Positions 26,274-36,211 of a DNA stretch of 64,000 bases are shown one piece after another (the stretch's first letter is position 1; every line of letters starts with the position of its first letter). The translations under genes and the position numbers were made by a program. Source of the stretch: Rhizobiaceae bacterium (GTDB taxonomy: Bacteria; Pseudomonadota; Alphaproteobacteria; Rhizobiales; Rhizobiaceae); assembly GCA_023953835.1 (NCBI GenBank), contig JAMLJB010000001.1, forward strand, positions 620,001 to 684,000, given 5' to 3'. Below the pieces are notes generated by a model. The model saw only the letters and a program-made list of their open reading frames with translations, was not told where the DNA came from and made no database searches.

Positions 26274-27592
26274 CCCTTACGGCTCTGTGCGCTGCGCACA
26301 TCATCGGCCAGTTCGCTGTCCCAGCTTGCAAGAACGGGATCGGAAAGCGTTTCCACCAATTCCTGCAACAGGAAGCCTGCATGGCTCGACAATCCCGCGG
26401 CCAACAATTCCTTGGCAAGCGCGAGCTTCGCAACCGCCCTTGCCCGGCGCGAGCGTTGTGAAGCAACGTTTGTTTCCCGCGCCGCGATGCGGTCCTCCAG
26501 CGTCGGCTCCTCGCGCTCTTCTCCTTCCGCGTCTTCGGCTTCGTCGGTGCTGCCGCCCATCTTTGCCTGGTGCACCCACTCCAGCAGAGCCGGATCGAAA
26601 TAAGGATTGCCAGTCACGAAACGCAGGCCTGCAAGCCCAGGCATGTCCGCAAACCGGCGCGCGACGGCATGATGGATCGTTTCCGCAGCCGCCTTGTATC
26701 CGAGCGCCGAAGCGATGCGAGTGGCGAGCCGTTGGCCTTCGAGCCAATCCGGGCTGTGAAACAATTGGTCTTCCAGCTTCATCAACCCATTGTCGGTGGG
26801 GCGCTCCGCAAGGGAGCGGAACTCATCCACCATATCCGAAGGCATCGGATATTGCGTGGTGCGGTTCTCGCTGTCGACTGGCGGCAGCGTGCGAAAGTCC
26901 AGCCAGGCCCCATAGCGGCGCATCTGGAATGCTATTTCGGCGCCCGGTTCGTGCCTGCCGATACGATCGGCCAAAGACCGGATATCTCTGCGCAATTCGG
27001 CGCGACCGCGGGCGTCAAGTTCAACGGAAGCATCCGAATGATGTTCCTGCTCAACCTGCTGCGCGGCGGGGGCGGGCTCGCCCCGCTCGTGCAACTGGTT
27101 GACCGCAACCTGATAGGCCGAACTGTCGATGCCTATCGAAGCGGCAGTCTTGCCGAGCGCCTCGGCCCTCGCCAGAAACTCCTTGGGCAAGCCGCGCGTC
27201 TGGCGTTCGATCTGCTTTTGCGACTGCTGCAACGCGGACAGAATGTCTGCGCCCCATTGCGTGCGGCGGCGCTCCGCCTTCGGCCCTTGCGGATGGAACA
27301 AGGCCCAGGCGCCGGGCGCAAACCCCGCCTCTGCGAGTTGCATCGCCTCCTCCAATGCCTCCTCGGTAGGCGTCTGGCCAAGCGCGAAAATCAAAGCCCT
27401 CAGCGCTCGCAAATGGAGGCATTCCTCCAGTACCGCGCGCGCATCTTTGCCGACCTGCTCCCAGTCGATCGTATTCGCGTTCAGCGTGCCGCGTTTCATC
27501 AATGCGGTGTCGAGCGTGTCGAGCAGTTCCTCCACGGGTTCCGAAATCTCGCCCGCGTCGAGGTTTTCTTCCTGCAATCTCTTGACGATCAT
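26270..27592 (-). CDS. tssA: T6SS protein TssA (ImpA family)
   Basis: A 440-residue ImpA/VasJ-type protein. The N-terminal ImpA region includes '[20 protein letters not shown]' and '[12 protein letters not shown]'. The C-terminal part has '[20 protein letters not shown]' and an end reading '[12 protein letters not shown]'. TssA caps or primes sheath assembly at the baseplate. It is the last gene of the T6SS transcription unit and its stop overlaps that of murA. A mid-protein acidic stretch ('[18 protein letters not shown]', near residue 355) is a likely flexible linker. Confidence 0.88.
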   Translation of the reverse strand: MIVKRLQEENLDAGEISEPVEELLDTLDTALMKRGTLNANTIDWEQVGKDARAVLEECLHLRALRALIFALGQTPTEEALEEAMQLAEAGFAPGAWALFHPQGPKAERRRTQWGADILSALQQSQKQIERQTRGLPKEFLARAEALGKTAASIGIDSSAYQVAVNQLHERGEPAPAAQQVEQEHHSDASVELDARGRAELRRDIRSLADRIGRHEPGAEIAFQMRRYGAWLDFRTLPPVDSENRTTQYPMPSDMVDEFRSLAERPTDNGLMKLEDQLFHSPDWLEGQRLATRIASALGYKAAAETIHHAVARRFADMPGLAGLRFVTGNPYFDPALLEWVHQAKMGGSTDEAEDAEGEEREEPTLEDRIAARETNVASQRSRRARAVAKLALAKELLAAGLSSHAGFLLQELVETLSDPVLASWDSELADDVRSAQSRKG

Positions 27593-27635
27593 CCGGATGC
27601 ACCCACCAGCTTGGTGCCCCCTTCCAATGCGGTTT

Positions 27636-30600
27636 TCATTGGCTGGATGCCGGTATGCGCAACTGGCTCGGCAACATCACGCTGTTGAGCGGGCTATTGA
27701 AGAACGGATTGATCTCACCTTCCGCCCAGATGCGGAAGCGTGCGCTTTGCCCCTTTGCATTTGAGAAGCTGACATCGACGGAATTCTCGCTGGTACCGAT
27801 CTTGCTGCCGCTGTCGTACAGCCGCAGCCATGACCAGGGACCGTTGAACTGTCGCCCGCCGGACCTGCTTTCGCGCCCCAGCGTGGAAAGATCGTAGCGG
27901 GAAGATGCGCCGCCATCGATGCTGTTCGGCCATACGATCCGTACCGGACGAGCGGCGCTGTGGGTATACACCACAAGCTGCCCTTCGAAGTTGATCTGCG
28001 CGCGCGACAGGTTTGCAGTCATGCCGACGGGCTGGACGCTGAACTTGACGGATAGCTCTCCGGCTTCGTTGAAGAAGGTTCTCGTGATGCGCATCGCGCG
28101 CTGCAATTGCGCGGCGGATTGCGGGTCGATCGGAAGCGAATGACCATCAATGTCGCGGGGCTCCCCGCTCGCTTCGTCCACGAACACCGCGAGATTGGCC
28201 TTGTAGAAGCTTTCGAGCTTTCCGCCCGGCCTGAAGAAGTTTTCGAAGTCCTGCAACGGCAGGTCGTCATCGCTCTGGCGGTCGAACGGATATTTATCCG
28301 CGATCACACGCTGGAACTCCGAATAGACTTCCTGCTTCCATTTCCGGTCAAGCGCCTGCGCCGCCGTTTCCAGTATCACGCGCCAGCTTTCGCTTGCGAT
28401 GAAGCGCAGGTGTGCGTCGAACGGCGCGGGCATGCGCTCGGCAAGCCGTTCCATCAGGTAAATGGGGTCGGAGCCTTTCAATCCGGCGCGAGCCGTGGCC
28501 ACTTCCAGAGCCTTGACATATGGGTCCGGCGCCTCAAGCACCGCGCTCATATAGTCGTTGAGGTCCGCAAGCGCCTGCTCGATCTGATCGATGTTCGGCT
28601 GCACCGTGCTCTGTTCGCCGGTCAACAGACGCTGGATGGCGCGAAACTCCTCGTTGATGCGCAGGCCGGCTTCCCTGTCAGGATCGAACGGCAGGTTGAA
28701 GACGCCGCTTTTCGTATCGGGCGCGACCGCTTCCGGCGCATATATCACCGTGTTTTCCGTGACGAGCGTCGCAATCCGCCTGATCGGGCTGTCATCGCCC
28801 GTTATGCCGCGCAAAATCTCGCCCGCTTCCCGCAAGTCAGTGAAAGGGCGCACCTTCATTGACTTGAGGGCCGTTCGCCAGGTGCGGATATAATCCTCGA
28901 CATAGATTTCGCGCAGCTTCTGCCGCATGACCTCAAGATCGGCGTCTGAGGTTTCCGTCTTGTCGAGGACACCCAGCGTCCACACGTCTTCAAAAGCGGC
29001 GCGCGACACTGCCTGCATCTGCGGAATGAAAAACTTGTGGAACTGGTCCTTGGTATAGATTCGCTCGATTTCGAACGGATCACGTTCAACCACGCTTGGA
29101 GCAACACAGTTGGCGGTCGATGTCATGACGGGCATACTGGCCTGGCTGCCGGTCGCGGCGCTTTTGTCGGCCACATAGACGATGTCGAATTTTGCGCCCA
29201 CAGCCGAGCGAAACTCCAGGGGATTCGGCAACTGACGACCCGCCAGCCCCCGGATCGATGCGTAGAGTCGCCTGTACAGCGTGACCTGCGCCAGATCCCT
29301 GCGCACCTTGCGCACCAGTTCCTGGTCGAGCATGTAGGGCTCAGGGTCCACAGTCAGCGCATAGTGCAGATGATTGGCCAATCGCTGCTGCATACCGCCG
29401 TTGTTCTGGTAGGCCTCCTGCCAGCCGGCGCGGAAATAGGCCTCGATGGCAGGTACGTTGCGCTGTTCCGGCGTGCCGAGCATCAACAGTATGCGGAAGA
29501 GATTCAGTTGCTCGTCCGAACCCGGTGAACAGACATTCGCAAGCTTGCCCTGCAACTTGTCGATGAGATCCGGCATGAACTTCCTGCGGAGGACCATCCT
29601 GTATGCGTTTTCGGCAAGGACCGAAACGTCCTGTCCCCTGTACAGGGACAGCTTGGCGGAAACCCAACTGACGTCGCGAAAATCGCCGAACCGGAACATC
29701 GCATCACGGAATGCATCGAGTTGCGCCATTGTGTCATGCGCGCCCCCGGGCTGCGTCCGCAGCTCGTCGATGCGCGCGTTTACCGCGTTCGCGTTGGCGA
29801 TATTTCCGCGATATTGCGCGAACCAGTAAACTGACGCGCCCAGGATAATTGCGGTGACGGCGAGCCCCAACGCGCCAATGAGGCGCATGTACCTTTCTTC
29901 GGCGCGCCGGTTGTTGCCCGCCAGACCCGCCTCGCAAAACACCGCCTCCTTCAGGATGTGGCTTGCAAAATAGGGTTTGGACGCACCCTGCGGAACCGCG
30001 TAAAGCGGCGCCGGCAGGTTGTAGCGCTCGGCGACCGTTTCGAGGAAAATATTGTGCGGCGCGTTTTCCAGCCGCGGTGCGGAAAAATATGCACCGCGAA
30101 ACAATGGCGGCGTCGAAAAGCGATCTGCCTGCAGCGCGCTTTCCAGGAACGATCGAAGGGACTTCTGAATTCCCGCAAAGCCACGCGCAAAGGCAAAGGC
30201 TTCCTGACGCCGGTTCACATCCTTCTCGGTCGCCATGCGCATGTTGAGCGCTCGGTGAAGCCGGGCCAGAAATTCCGAGTATTGCGCGTCGAACTGCTCA
30301 AGCCACGACTGGTCGCCTTCCGTATCGAACTGGAAGCCAAAAAGGCTCTCGCGTTCCTCCAGCTTGATCTCATGAAAGAAATCGAGGAAGCCTGCCACCT
30401 GATCCAGCTTGGTAAAAACGACATGCACCGTCAGCCGCGATGCAAGGCTCTCGACGATCTCGTCGATCGTGCGCCGGATCCTCGCCGCAAACCCCTCGCG
30501 GGCCGAATTGTCCATCTCGGCAAAGTCGATGAGGTCGATCGCCAGTATCAGGCCGTTGAGCGGCCGCCTCGGCCGAACGGTTTGCAGTTCGGTGAGAAAA

Positions 30601-31211
30601 CGATGCCAGAGCAAGGTCTGCATCACGCTGCGCTCTTCCGGTCCGACTGAAACCCCACCGGGCAATTCAATCAGCACAGCGTCGCTGCCCACGACACGCC
30701 ACTCGGCAAACCGCGCGGCCTCGGTTCCCCGCAGATCGAACAGCGCGGTGCGGATTTCGTGATCGATGGGCAGTCGCATATCGCTGTTTTCGATCAGCGC
30801 CGTTTTGCCTGCACCGCTCTGGCCGATCACAAGATACCACGGCAGGACGTAGACGGGATTGCCTTCCTCGGACCATCTGCTGCGCATCGCATTGCAGACA
30901 CGCTCGAAAACCCGGTGCATTGCCTGCGTTTCGATTTCCTCAGGCGTCGGTTCTCGCACGACCTGCTGCTCACGGCTCCGCCGCCACCTTCTCACGACCC
31001 GCGCGGCGAGAAACAGGAGCAGCAGGATGCCGAATGCCAGGAATGACAGCGCGGCCCAGAAACGTAGGGTCGGATCCGTCAGCGGATAGATGTCATTGAA
31101 GCCGAGCCGCTCGCCGAACCACCATGTGATCGCGGAGAGCAGCAGGCTCAAGATCGCGATGATCGGGACCGGCTCCAGCACCTTCCTGGACTGCGCCCAA
31201 ATTCGATTCAT
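27636..31211 (-). CDS. tssM: T6SS membrane complex protein TssM (IcmF)
   Basis: About 1191 residues. Two N-terminal membrane helices (near 13-32 and 52-71) precede a cytoplasmic NTPase-like domain with Walker A GQSGAGKT (130-137), then a third helix near 440-465 and a large periplasmic domain. The start MNRIW is preferred because GGTGGG lies at a good distance; an in-frame ATG 15 bp upstream lacks a ribosome site. TssM joins the TssJ lipoprotein to TssL across the periplasm. The Walker A motif is intact, which is not the case in all TssM proteins. Confidence 0.95.
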   Translation of the reverse strand: MNRIWAQSRKVLEPVPIIAILSLLLSAITWWFGERLGFNDIYPLTDPTLRFWAALSFLAFGILLLLFLAARVVRRWRRSREQQVVREPTPEEIETQAMHRVFERVCNAMRSRWSEEGNPVYVLPWYLVIGQSGAGKTALIENSDMRLPIDHEIRTALFDLRGTEAARFAEWRVVGSDAVLIELPGGVSVGPEERSVMQTLLWHRFLTELQTVRPRRPLNGLILAIDLIDFAEMDNSAREGFAARIRRTIDEIVESLASRLTVHVVFTKLDQVAGFLDFFHEIKLEERESLFGFQFDTEGDQSWLEQFDAQYSEFLARLHRALNMRMATEKDVNRRQEAFAFARGFAGIQKSLRSFLESALQADRFSTPPLFRGAYFSAPRLENAPHNIFLETVAERYNLPAPLYAVPQGASKPYFASHILKEAVFCEAGLAGNNRRAEERYMRLIGALGLAVTAIILGASVYWFAQYRGNIANANAVNARIDELRTQPGGAHDTMAQLDAFRDAMFRFGDFRDVSWVSAKLSLYRGQDVSVLAENAYRMVLRRKFMPDLIDKLQGKLANVCSPGSDEQLNLFRILLMLGTPEQRNVPAIEAYFRAGWQEAYQNNGGMQQRLANHLHYALTVDPEPYMLDQELVRKVRRDLAQVTLYRRLYASIRGLAGRQLPNPLEFRSAVGAKFDIVYVADKSAATGSQASMPVMTSTANCVAPSVVERDPFEIERIYTKDQFHKFFIPQMQAVSRAAFEDVWTLGVLDKTETSDADLEVMRQKLREIYVEDYIRTWRTALKSMKVRPFTDLREAGEILRGITGDDSPIRRIATLVTENTVIYAPEAVAPDTKSGVFNLPFDPDREAGLRINEEFRAIQRLLTGEQSTVQPNIDQIEQALADLNDYMSAVLEAPDPYVKALEVATARAGLKGSDPIYLMERLAERMPAPFDAHLRFIASESWRVILETAAQALDRKWKQEVYSEFQRVIADKYPFDRQSDDDLPLQDFENFFRPGGKLESFYKANLAVFVDEASGEPRDIDGHSLPIDPQSAAQLQRAMRITRTFFNEAGELSVKFSVQPVGMTANLSRAQINFEGQLVVYTHSAARPVRIVWPNSIDGGASSRYDLSTLGRESRSGGRQFNGPWSWLRLYDSGSKIGTSENSVDVSFSNAKGQSARFRIWAEGEINPFFNSPLNSVMLPSQLRIPASSQ

Positions 31212-31229
31212 CTCAGACCCACCCATCGC

Positions 31230-32042
31230 TCAACGGCCCGACCAGGAACATATGCGCGCCTGCAACCCAAGCGCGCCGCGCAAATCCTTCATTTCGAAGA
31301 ATGCGGACCGTGTCCGTTCAAACCCCTGATCGCCCGCCAGCACCTGAATTCTCGGAGCTTCGACAATGCTGCGGATCAGCCTTATCGCTTCAAGGCCGCG
31401 CGGCGCTTCAAACACATAGCCGCCACCCTTGACCCTCATCGTCACGACCTCGCCCACGCTTTCTCCCCGGCGCAGGCGAACCTGTATGCGCTGCCCGTCG
31501 AACGGCTCCGGCCAATAGACACGAATCTCTGTAATTCCGGCGCGACATGCGACGGTGAGTGCTGCGGCCTCGTCGCTTTCGGGCGTTGCCGGCAAAGCCA
31601 TGATGAAATCCGCCTGCGCGCGAATGCGCTCCAGCTCCGTGCCGCCCCTCGCAAGATCGTCGAACAGTCCCTCGGGCAGCGGCTCGCCCGTATGAACGTC
31701 GATCAGAGTCAGTTGAAGCTCGTCGCCAATTCTCCGCGTTCCCTTGAGATAGGAAGCAATTTCACGTTTTGCGGGAATGCTGTCCTCCCCGCCCGTGTGC
31801 TCAGCCGCTGCGGGAGGCACAATTACAGGGGGTGGAGCAGTCGGAACGGCAACCGCGGGTGCTGTCGCCGGAGCCGGCGCAGGTTCAGGCACGACCGAAC
31901 GCGACAGACGATCGTAGCAGGCCAATCGCTCCAATACGTCAGTCATCGCGGCGCAGGTCGCCATCTCCTCCTGGAGGTTCGCCGCCGCTGCTGTCGAGCA
32001 GAACGCAAAAAAGAGAAGGATCAAAGCGCGTATCTGATGCAT
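31230..32042 (-). CDS. tagO: T6SS-associated protein TagO/VasI
   Basis: A 270-residue secreted protein with a signal peptide (MHQIRALILLFFAFCSTAAA), then 'MATCAAMTDVLERLACYDRL', the opening typical of VasI/TagO. A Pro/Ala linker follows (about residues 50-80), then the beta-rich VasI domain. It overlaps the regulator gene upstream by 22 bp and is followed by tssM. TagO/VasI acts as an accessory periplasmic protein of the T6SS. Confidence 0.8.
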   Translation of the reverse strand: MHQIRALILLFFAFCSTAAAANLQEEMATCAAMTDVLERLACYDRLSRSVVPEPAPAPATAPAVAVPTAPPPVIVPPAAAEHTGGEDSIPAKREIASYLKGTRRIGDELQLTLIDVHTGEPLPEGLFDDLARGGTELERIRAQADFIMALPATPESDEAAALTVACRAGITEIRVYWPEPFDGQRIQVRLRRGESVGEVVTMRVKGGGYVFEAPRGLEAIRLIRSIVEAPRIQVLAGDQGFERTRSAFFEMKDLRGALGLQARICSWSGR

Positions 32043-33568
32043 TTGTCAGCAAGGGTCCGCTTGGGAATCTGGAGCAACTCGGCTGCCCGCGCACGATCGC
32101 CGCTGCTGAGGTTCAGGGCACGGCGGACGAGGTCCGCCTCGAAGCGGGCGACGGCCTCGCGCAAGCCTTCGCTTGCGACAGGCGAAACGCCGACATCAAC
32201 ATTTCTCGCCGCCTCGATATGCGCCGAGGTAAGAGCCTTCTCGCCATCCGCGGCGAGGTCGATGGCACGCTCGACCAATGACTCGAGCTGGCGCAGATTG
32301 CCGGGATAGTCGAGCGCATGCAGCACTGCGAGCGCGCCATTCGAAAGCTCGAGCGTGTCGCCTCCCGGTGCCGAAACGCGCGCCAGAATGGCCTCGACGA
32401 CCGGCCCGATATCCTGCCGTCTTTCCTCTAGCGAAGGCACTTTCAGCACGTAGCGCAGCAGCGCAAATGAAAGGCTGGGCAGGAAGGTTCCGGCTTCCGC
32501 GCGCTGAACAAAATCCGGCAGCGCCGCAAATATGAGGCGCGCGTCGGAGGGCATGTCGCGTTCGCTGCCCAATGCCCGATAGACGCCCGTTTCAAGCAAT
32601 CGGCCAAGAAACATCTGGGCTTCCGGCGGGACAAGGTCAACGCGATCCAGATAAAGTGTGCCGCCCGCCGCCTCCCGCAGGAGTCCGCGCCGTGCCGCCG
32701 CCTGTCCGGGAATTGCGCCGCGCTTATAGCCGGACAACTCACTTACGAGCGCCAGCGGCGGCACCGAAGCGCAGTCGAAATAGACAAAGGTGGCGTTGCG
32801 GCGCTTGGACAAGCCGTGAATTTCACGCGCGGCGCGCTCCTTTCCGCTCCCTTGCTCGCCCAATATCAGGACGGGATGTTCGGTGGCCGCAAACTGGGCG
32901 ACACGGTCCCTCGCCGAGCTGATCAATGCCGAGTTGCCGACCAGTCGAGCCTCGATCCGCGCTGCCTGACGCTGCCTTGTTTCGCGCTTTTCCCGCTCTT
33001 CCGACTCCGCGCGATGCCGCAGCGATCGCAGTTCGGCCGCCTGACGTCCATTGGTCAAATACAGATCCAGAAGGTCGCAAATCGCCTTGAGCAGTGCATT
33101 GGTGTTAGGGCCGAGGTCGGAAGCTGTTTCGATACCGGTGACAACGGCGATGCCGAAAAAGCCTGGCCGGCGCATGCCTCGCAGCGGAATGAAGAGCATA
33201 CGTCTGCCGCGCGATGGAGGCGCGATCAATGTTTCGATCCGGCTGAAATCATAGCCGTGGGAGTGGTCCGCAATGCTCAGCAACCGCCCCAACTGCGCGA
33301 CCTGCACCATCGGGCAGGTGTCGTTGACGGTCGGATCGATCACGACACGAAGTTCTTCCAGGATTCGGTGTTCGCGACCGCGGATCTGGGCTGCGGCCAG
33401 TTCGACCGCCTGTCCGGTTATGTCGGTCAGGAAGAGGAAAGCGTTTTCTCCCGAAGCGGCATGCTTGAGCAGACCGCATGCCGTCTCCAGAGCAGACGTC
33501 CAGCCATCCGCGCTCGCAAGCCGGCAAAGCTCATCTAACGTGTCGCCCGAGCGGGACGCTGCATCCAT
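32021..33568 (-). CDS. VasH-like AAA+ regulator with degenerate sigma-54 motifs
   Basis: A 515-residue protein with a GAF-like N-terminal sensor (about residues 20-175), an AAA+ domain (about 205-420) and a Fis-type helix-turn-helix at the end ('DRARAAELLQIPKRTLADK'). Walker A is present as GEQGSGKE (237-244). The loop that contacts sigma-54, normally GAFTGA, reads GAIPGQ (284-289). Walker B, normally LDE, reads LDR (307-309), so the catalytic glutamate is an arginine. It is built like the T6SS activator VasH but is unlikely to open sigma-54 promoters in the usual way. It could be a DNA-binding repressor or scaffold. It lies between tssH and tagO. Confidence 0.85.
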   Translation of the reverse strand: MDAASRSGDTLDELCRLASADGWTSALETACGLLKHAASGENAFLFLTDITGQAVELAAAQIRGREHRILEELRVVIDPTVNDTCPMVQVAQLGRLLSIADHSHGYDFSRIETLIAPPSRGRRMLFIPLRGMRRPGFFGIAVVTGIETASDLGPNTNALLKAICDLLDLYLTNGRQAAELRSLRHRAESEEREKRETRQRQAARIEARLVGNSALISSARDRVAQFAATEHPVLILGEQGSGKERAAREIHGLSKRRNATFVYFDCASVPPLALVSELSGYKRGAIPGQAAARRGLLREAAGGTLYLDRVDLVPPEAQMFLGRLLETGVYRALGSERDMPSDARLIFAALPDFVQRAEAGTFLPSLSFALLRYVLKVPSLEERRQDIGPVVEAILARVSAPGGDTLELSNGALAVLHALDYPGNLRQLESLVERAIDLAADGEKALTSAHIEAARNVDVGVSPVASEGLREAVARFEADLVRRALNLSSGDRARAAELLQIPKRTLADKCIRYAL

Positions 33569-33571
33569 GGC

Positions 33572-36211
33572 TCAGGCGGCCTCGTCCAGAGCATATTCGG
33601 GCAGGAAAGTGAGTTGGAAGCCGCCGTCCCTCGCCGTGACTTCGATACGCTCCAGCGGCATGCGCTGGCTGAGGCGGGTCAATGTTTCCTCTGCGACCGG
33701 GGGCAGTATCCAGCGCTCGATGACCTGCTCCGCCATGCGCGCGCCATTGTCGGCATGAGCACAGAGCGCCGCGATCTGGCTTTCCGTCTCCGTATCCCAG
33801 ACAAGTTCCAGCCCACGTGCTTCGCGCAGCCTCGCAGCCTGCGCCGTCAGTTTCAGATTGATGATGCCCCGGATCGTTTCATCCGAAAGCGGCTTGAAGC
33901 AAAGGATGCGCATGCGCGCCAGCAGGGCCGGTTTGAAATGTGGTTCCAGATGCGGACGCAGCGCCGCCTCCAGCGCCTCCATGGACGCCCCGGCGACCGT
34001 TTCGCGGTTCTGCATGAGCGCGCTTGAACCCAGGTTCGACGTGATGAAGAAAACGGCGTTGCGGCAATCGATCTCACGCCCCTCGCCGTCGTTGAGCACC
34101 CCCTTGTCGAAAACCTGATAGAACAGGTTCATGACCTCCGGGTGGGCTTTTTCCACTTCGTCGAGCAACACCACGGAATAGGGCATGCGCCTGATGGCCT
34201 CGGTCAGCACGCCGCCCTCGCCATAGCCGACATAACCGGGGGGTGAGCCGATGAGACGCGAGACCGTGTGCTTCTCCTGATATTCCGACATGTTGATGAC
34301 GGTCAGGAACTGACGCCCGCCATAGAGCAGCTTTGCGACCTGTTCGGCGGTTTCCGTCTTGCCGACCCCCGAAGGACCGACCAGCAGGAATACGCCGCGC
34401 GGCGTGTTCTGCCTGACGAAATCGAGGCGGGCAGCCTTCAGGCGGTCGTGAATGACGGCGATTGCCTCGTCCTGTCCCAGCACGGCGGCGCGCAGGCGAT
34501 CGCCGAGAAGCAGCAATCGTTCGGCGTCGTCGTCGGACATGTTCGCGGCAGGAACCCCGGTCCAATCGGACACGACCTGCCCGATGACGGCGGCGCCAAC
34601 TTCGAAATTGACCAACGGAGGCTCGTTGCCGCGCTCGAGTCGCAGCGTCGCAATCGCATCGGCGATTTCCTTTTGCAGCTTTTCCCGCATGTCCGGATCG
34701 CCGTCCGGACCCTCCAGCGCATTGAGTTGCCTGCGCGCTTCCAGAATGTCGGCGACAAGGGCTTTCTCTCGCGCCCATCGCGCTTCGAGCCGCTCGGCCT
34801 CCTCTCGCAGGGAGGTCAGTTCAGCTGTGCGCGCATCGCTTTCCGGCTCCAGACCCTCGGCGCCCAGCCGCCTGTCCCGCGCCGCGTCCTCCATGGCCAG
34901 TTCTTCCATGCGGATCCGCTTGTGGAGGAGGTCAAGGGCGACCGGCGTGGCCGCCTGCCCCGACGCAACCCGGACGCAGGCGGTATCAAGTACGTCGAAC
35001 GCCTTGTCCGGCAATTGCCTGCCGGTCAGGTAACGCGCGGACAATTCCGCCGCAGCGCGCAGCGCCGCATCGGTGATATAGACGCCGTGGGTTTCCTCAT
35101 AGGCGCCGCGCAGGCCGCGCAGGATCGTGATGGCCTGCTGCGGCGTCGGCTCCTCCAGGCGAACGAGTTGGAAACGCCGCGTCAAGGCGGGGTCTTTCTC
35201 GAAATATTTCTTGTATTCCGACCATGTGGTCGCGGCGATCGCGCGAAGCTGTCCCCGGGCGAGCGCCGGTTTCAGAAGGTTTGCCGCATCGGAGCCACCC
35301 GCCTGTCCGCCGCCGATGAGCGTGTGCGCTTCGTCGATGAACAGGATGATTTTTTCCGCCGAGTTCAGGATTTCGTCGAGCACGGCCTTGAGCCTGCGCT
35401 CGAACTCGCCCTTCACCGATGCACCTGCCTGCAACGCGCCCAGGTTCAGTTCCCAGATGACCGCGCCACGCAGAGCATCGGGCACGTCGTTCTCGATGAT
35501 CTTGAGCGCGAGGCCTTCCGCTACTGCGGTCTTTCCGACTCCCGGATCGCCCACGAGGATCGGATTGTTCTTGCGCCTGCGGCAAAGTACGTCCGTCATC
35601 AGGGCAATCTCGGCCTCCCGGCAGAAGACCGGATCGATGCGACCGGCTTGCGCCTCGGCGGTTATGTTGCGTCCGAATTTCTGCAGCGCGGATTCGGATT
35701 TGAGCGGAGCGTCGGCCTTTTCCTCGCGCGCCTCCCCTTCCAGGCTACTCCTGGTCAGGTCCTTGAACCCGGCCGTCATCGCCGCCGCGTCGAGCGCTTC
35801 GAATTCGGGGAAGATGTGGAAATGACAGTAGCGGTCAGGATTGCGCGCGCAGGCGATCAGCACTGCGCCGCTGCGGATTTCCTTTTCGCCCAGTTCAGCC
35901 GTGGATATGAGGAACGCGTCCTGCAGCAGTTCCAGCAGCATTGGCGAGAAGTAAGGCAGTTCCCGCGCGCCGCGACGGGCATAGTCCAGTGATTTGCGCA
36001 GCTTGGCTGTCCAGACCTGTATGTCGCATCCCTGCTGGATCAGCATGCGCGACAGGTCGTTCGCCGGCTGGTCGAGCAATGCGAGGAGGTAGTGGCTGAC
36101 CAGAACCTCATAGCCGGAATTCTCGATGCAAAGTTCCGAGGCCCGTTGCAGCGCCTGGCGCGTATGGGCGTTGAGGCGTTCGAGCATCTTTTCCTTCGAG
36201 ATCTTGAGCAT
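33572..36211 (-). CDS. tssH: T6SS sheath-disassembly ATPase TssH (ClpV)
   Basis: About 879 residues. An N-terminal Clp repeat domain precedes two AAA+ modules with Walker A motifs GDPGVGKT (about residue 220) and GPSGVGKT (about 610), split by a coiled-coil middle domain. The C-terminal module has 'YVGYGEGGVLTEAIRRMPYS' and 'VVLLDEVEKAHPEVMNLFYQ'. The start at MLKISKEKM overlaps the tssL stop (ATGA at 36211), so it is preferred over an upstream in-frame ATG. ClpV extracts and recycles contracted TssBC sheath. Confidence 0.95.
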   Translation of the reverse strand: MLKISKEKMLERLNAHTRQALQRASELCIENSGYEVLVSHYLLALLDQPANDLSRMLIQQGCDIQVWTAKLRKSLDYARRGARELPYFSPMLLELLQDAFLISTAELGEKEIRSGAVLIACARNPDRYCHFHIFPEFEALDAAAMTAGFKDLTRSSLEGEAREEKADAPLKSESALQKFGRNITAEAQAGRIDPVFCREAEIALMTDVLCRRRKNNPILVGDPGVGKTAVAEGLALKIIENDVPDALRGAVIWELNLGALQAGASVKGEFERRLKAVLDEILNSAEKIILFIDEAHTLIGGGQAGGSDAANLLKPALARGQLRAIAATTWSEYKKYFEKDPALTRRFQLVRLEEPTPQQAITILRGLRGAYEETHGVYITDAALRAAAELSARYLTGRQLPDKAFDVLDTACVRVASGQAATPVALDLLHKRIRMEELAMEDAARDRRLGAEGLEPESDARTAELTSLREEAERLEARWAREKALVADILEARRQLNALEGPDGDPDMREKLQKEIADAIATLRLERGNEPPLVNFEVGAAVIGQVVSDWTGVPAANMSDDDAERLLLLGDRLRAAVLGQDEAIAVIHDRLKAARLDFVRQNTPRGVFLLVGPSGVGKTETAEQVAKLLYGGRQFLTVINMSEYQEKHTVSRLIGSPPGYVGYGEGGVLTEAIRRMPYSVVLLDEVEKAHPEVMNLFYQVFDKGVLNDGEGREIDCRNAVFFITSNLGSSALMQNRETVAGASMEALEAALRPHLEPHFKPALLARMRILCFKPLSDETIRGIINLKLTAQAARLREARGLELVWDTETESQIAALCAHADNGARMAEQVIERWILPPVAEETLTRLSQRMPLERIEVTARDGGFQLTFLPEYALDEAA

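Noticed and set aside
34268..35992. 574-codon open frame on the plus strand
   Set aside because: Entirely antisense to tssH, which has clear ClpV motifs.
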